A stretch of 7,289 bases of DNA from an uncultured Chloroflexota bacterium (GTDB lineage: Bacteria; Chloroflexota; Dehalococcoidia; Lucifugimonadales; CAJWER01). The stretch covers positions 1-7,289 of the forward strand of contig CAJWER010000147.1 of assembly GCA_913030785.1 (NCBI GenBank), read 5' to 3'. Position 1 is the stretch's first letter, and every line of letters begins with the position of its first letter. A model generated the notes under the pieces. It was not told the DNA's origin. It was given only the letters and a program-made list of their open reading frames with translations, and ran no database searches. Shown piece after piece: positions 5,179 through 7,289 of the stretch. A program made the position numbers and the translations under genes.

Positions 5179-7289
5179 GTGTCGTTCAGAGTCGCAGTTG
5201 ACGTTGGCGGAACTTTCACAGACTGTCTCGTCCTGGAAGAATTGACGGGTGAAGTTCGGCAGTTTAAAGCGCCTACGACCCCATCTGACCCATCAATTGG
5301 GCTGATGAACGCGCTCAAGAAAGCCGCAATCGCCTACGAGTTAGAGGTTGAGGAATTTGTCGCACAAATCGGCCTCCTTATTCATGGAACGACGCTGGCG
5401 ACCAATACCCTAATAAATAAGAATGGCGCAAAGACGGGAATGATCACCACCCGGAACTTCGCTGATGTGATCGAGATTAGACGGGGCTATAAGAACGTAC
5501 GAACTTCCATGTACAACGTGTTTGTTCCGCCCTATGAGCCGCTGGTACCACGCCGCCGCCGACTTGAGATCACGGAGCGCTCCACTTACGAGGGCGAGAT
5601 CGTTACGGATCTCAGTGAGTCAGACGTTCGTTTGGCGGCCGAGCAGTTGAGGGCCGATGGCGTTGAATCCGTAGCGATCTGCTTTCTCCACTCCTATGCA
5701 GCGCCGGAGAATGAACGCCGAGCCCTTGCGATCATGAGAGAGATCCTCCCCGAAGTCCACATAGCGACTTCGCACGACATCCTCCCGGTCTGGCGCGAGT
5801 GGGAGAGATTTTCTACGACGGTGGTCTCGGCTTACGTTGGGCCAGTTGTCGAGGAGTACCTAGAGGCGCTGGAGCGCCGACTCCGCGAGAGCGATTTTGG
5901 CGGGACTCTCCTCATGATACTCTCCGACGGCCTGGTGGAGAGCGTTGATCGGTGTCGCCAGCGGGCTGTGTACCTGATCGGTTCTGGTCCCGCGGCAGCG
6001 CCTGCCGCGGCCATATACGCCGGCGAAACTGCTGGCCACCAGAACGTACTCTCCTTCGACATGGGTGGGACCTCGATCGACATCGGGGTCATTATGGATG
6101 CTGAGGTCCCAACAACCACGGAGAACTGGGCTGGTGACGAGCGCGTCGGCATCAAGATGGTTGACATCCACTCTGCGGGTGCCGGCGGGGGTTCAATTGC
6201 ATGGATTGACTCACTTGGACTCCTTCGAGTGGGCCCACAGTCCGCCGGGAGCGATCCGGGTCCAGCTTGTTATGGCAAGGGAGGGACACTTCCGACAACC
6301 ACTGACGCCGATGTCCTACTTGGCTATGTTGACCCCGACTACTTCCTCGGTGGGGAGATCAAACTCGATCGGTCCAAGGCCGTCGAGGCGATTCGGACTG
6401 GGGTCGCCGAACCGCTTGGCATGACCGAAACTGAGGGAGCACAGGCAGTTCTGACCGCAGTGAGTTCTTTCATGGCGGACCAGATCACTGAGGTGTTTAC
6501 CACGAGAGGTCTTGATGTACGCGATCTTGCCATCGTCGCCGGTGGAGGCGCAGGGCCAGTGCACGCAGCTTTTATCGCCGAATTGTTGAGTGTGCCCACG
6601 GTGATCGTGCCGAGTGTCGCAGCAACCTTCTCTGCCTTTGGCATGTTCGCTATGGACATTGGTCGAAACTATGCACGTTCCTACATTGTCTCGGCTGAGG
6701 TAGCGGATGTTGGAAGAATCGCTGATCTCTTTAAGCAGATGGAGGACGAGGCTGCTAATGGGCTTCAGGATCTGGGCGCCCAGGCAGGTGAGGTTGGGTT
6801 CGTCCGTACGGTGTCTATGCGCTATATCGGCCAGTTCAGCGAGGTTGAGGTGTCGTTCCCGTCTGGTGAGGTGACCTCCGAGAGCTTGTCTGAAGCTGTT
6901 GCCAATTTCCACCGGCGCCATGAGGAGCTCTACACCTTCCAGATGCCCTGGAAGGGAACCGAACTCTTGACCTACTATCTTAAGGCGACCGTCCAGAAGG
7001 CGAGGTTCAAACTCCGCGAGGCTGAGGAGGGTGAGTCTGAAGCCGGAGGGGCCCAGAAGTCGACCCGGGACTGCGTGTTTGCAGGCGTAACTGTCGAAAC
7101 ACCGGTGTACGACGGAAGCCTTCTCTGTGCGGGTAATCGGCTCGAGGGGCCAGCCATCGTTGAAGAGACCACCACCACAGTTGTCGTGCCACCTTCCTTT
7201 ATTTGTGAGGTCGATCGGCAGCACGGCTACCTGCTGACCAGCCAGACCAATCCCGCAGGCGGGGATGGCCGAGGGGGGGGATCCAATGG
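5179..7289 (+). CDS. hyuA: Hydantoinase/oxoprolinase family protein, HyuA-type ATP-dependent subunit (3' end outside the window)
   Basis: The reading frame is open for 703 codons up to the window edge; typical HyuA proteins have about 650-720 residues, so little is missing. Domains in order: Hydant_A_N with DVGGTFTD (8-15) and HGTTLATNTLINK (69-81); the Hydantoinase_A ATPase-fold core with SGPAAA (269-274), FDMGGTSIDIG (293-303), AGAGGGSI (333-340), SDPGPACYG (358-366) and GGGAGPVHA (455-463); then a C-terminal domain reaching VDRQHGYLL (678-686). With a HyuB partner, relatives use ATP to open hydantoins, 5-oxoproline or related rings, or to carboxylate ketones. The protein is cytoplasmic. 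Two core motifs deviate: the usual SxGG after the 'l.imq' strand reads LSDGLVES, and the usual Pro before SGPA is missing. The tail after 690 is Gly-rich and includes a run of eight G bases. It follows the GntR gene by 96 nt. The family is certain; the substrate (hydantoin, oxoproline, other lactam) is not. Confidence 0.92.
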   Translation, partial: MSFRVAVDVGGTFTDCLVLEELTGEVRQFKAPTTPSDPSIGLMNALKKAAIAYELEVEEFVAQIGLLIHGTTLATNTLINKNGAKTGMITTRNFADVIEIRRGYKNVRTSMYNVFVPPYEPLVPRRRRLEITERSTYEGEIVTDLSESDVRLAAEQLRADGVESVAICFLHSYAAPENERRALAIMREILPEVHIATSHDILPVWREWERFSTTVVSAYVGPVVEEYLEALERRLRESDFGGTLLMILSDGLVESVDRCRQRAVYLIGSGPAAAPAAAIYAGETAGHQNVLSFDMGGTSIDIGVIMDAEVPTTTENWAGDERVGIKMVDIHSAGAGGGSIAWIDSLGLLRVGPQSAGSDPGPACYGKGGTLPTTTDADVLLGYVDPDYFLGGEIKLDRSKAVEAIRTGVAEPLGMTETEGAQAVLTAVSSFMADQITEVFTTRGLDVRDLAIVAGGGAGPVHAAFIAELLSVPTVIVPSVAATFSAFGMFAMDIGRNYARSYIVSAEVADVGRIADLFKQMEDEAANGLQDLGAQAGEVGFVRTVSMRYIGQFSEVEVSFPSGEVTSESLSEAVANFHRRHEELYTFQMPWKGTELLTYYLKATVQKARFKLREAEEGESEAGGAQKSTRDCVFAGVTVETPVYDGSLLCAGNRLEGPAIVEETTTTVVVPPSFICEVDRQHGYLLTSQTNPAGGDGRGGGSN
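7286..7289 (+). other. Possible start of the next gene (hyuB-type subunit)
   Basis: The last bases hold an ATG (7286-7288) preceded by GAGGGGGGGG (7271-7280), a possible Shine-Dalgarno 5 nt away, in a different frame from hyuA. HyuA genes are normally followed at once or with overlap by hyuB. No coding sequence of it is visible here, so this is context inference. Confidence 0.3.

Noticed and set aside
6316..7224. Long open frame (302 codons) on the minus strand opposite hyuA
   Set aside because: It lies fully antisense to a well-supported hyuA coding region, its translation has no recognisable domain, and it is rich in Cys, His and Arg as expected for a shadow frame.
1..7289. tRNA or rRNA genes, CRISPR arrays, insertion sequences, prophage genes
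   Set aside because: No cloverleaf, rRNA-like stretch, regularly spaced repeats, transposase or integrase motifs were seen on either strand.

Overview
The window looks like a piece of a bacterial chromosome of moderately high GC (mid-50s percent by eye), with mixed codon use and clear Shine-Dalgarno sites (TAGGAGG, AAGGAGG). The families present (TRZ/ATZ-type amidohydrolase, MBL-fold lactonase-like hydrolase, two-domain rhodanese, FCD-type GntR regulator, hydantoinase/oxoprolinase A) would fit an environmental or marine actinobacterium or a Chloroflexota such as SAR202. This taxonomic guess is weak: no marker gene is present.

Layout. Positions 28-300 (minus) hold a decayed coding remnant. 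A minus-strand gene set then runs, in transcription order, from an amidohydrolase (3599-2217) through a metallo-beta-lactamase-fold hydrolase (2201-1347) to a two-domain sulfurtransferase (1249-401). The first two genes are 15 nt apart. The third follows after 97 nt. Pointing the other way across a 148-nt divergent region is a small DUF2269-like membrane protein (3748-4203). It is followed by a GntR/FCD regulator (4411-5082) and an N-methylhydantoinase A / 5-oxoprolinase-type subunit (5179 to the window edge, still open). A possible start of the partner subunit gene (hyuB) lies in the last four bases.

How the genes may work together. HyuA/HyuB proteins open cyclic amides or related rings using ATP. 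Amidohydrolases cleave or deaminate (hetero)cyclic C-N bonds, MBL-fold enzymes hydrolyse lactones and esters, and rhodaneses move sulfane sulfur. With a GntR/FCD regulator beside them, this looks like a substrate-induced catabolic locus for a cyclic amide or N-heterocycle, possibly one containing sulfur. The exact substrate cannot be read from sequence.

Regulatory structure is the most unusual part. GTATAC-centred operator-like palindromes overlap the predicted -10 elements of both the regulator (4334-4345) and hyuA (5095-5111). A related half-site lies in the divergent region (3668-3676). A perfect 25-nt inverted repeat (4376-4400) sits 10 nt before the regulator start codon. A two-part hairpin (3696-3738) would bury the Shine-Dalgarno of the membrane-protein gene.
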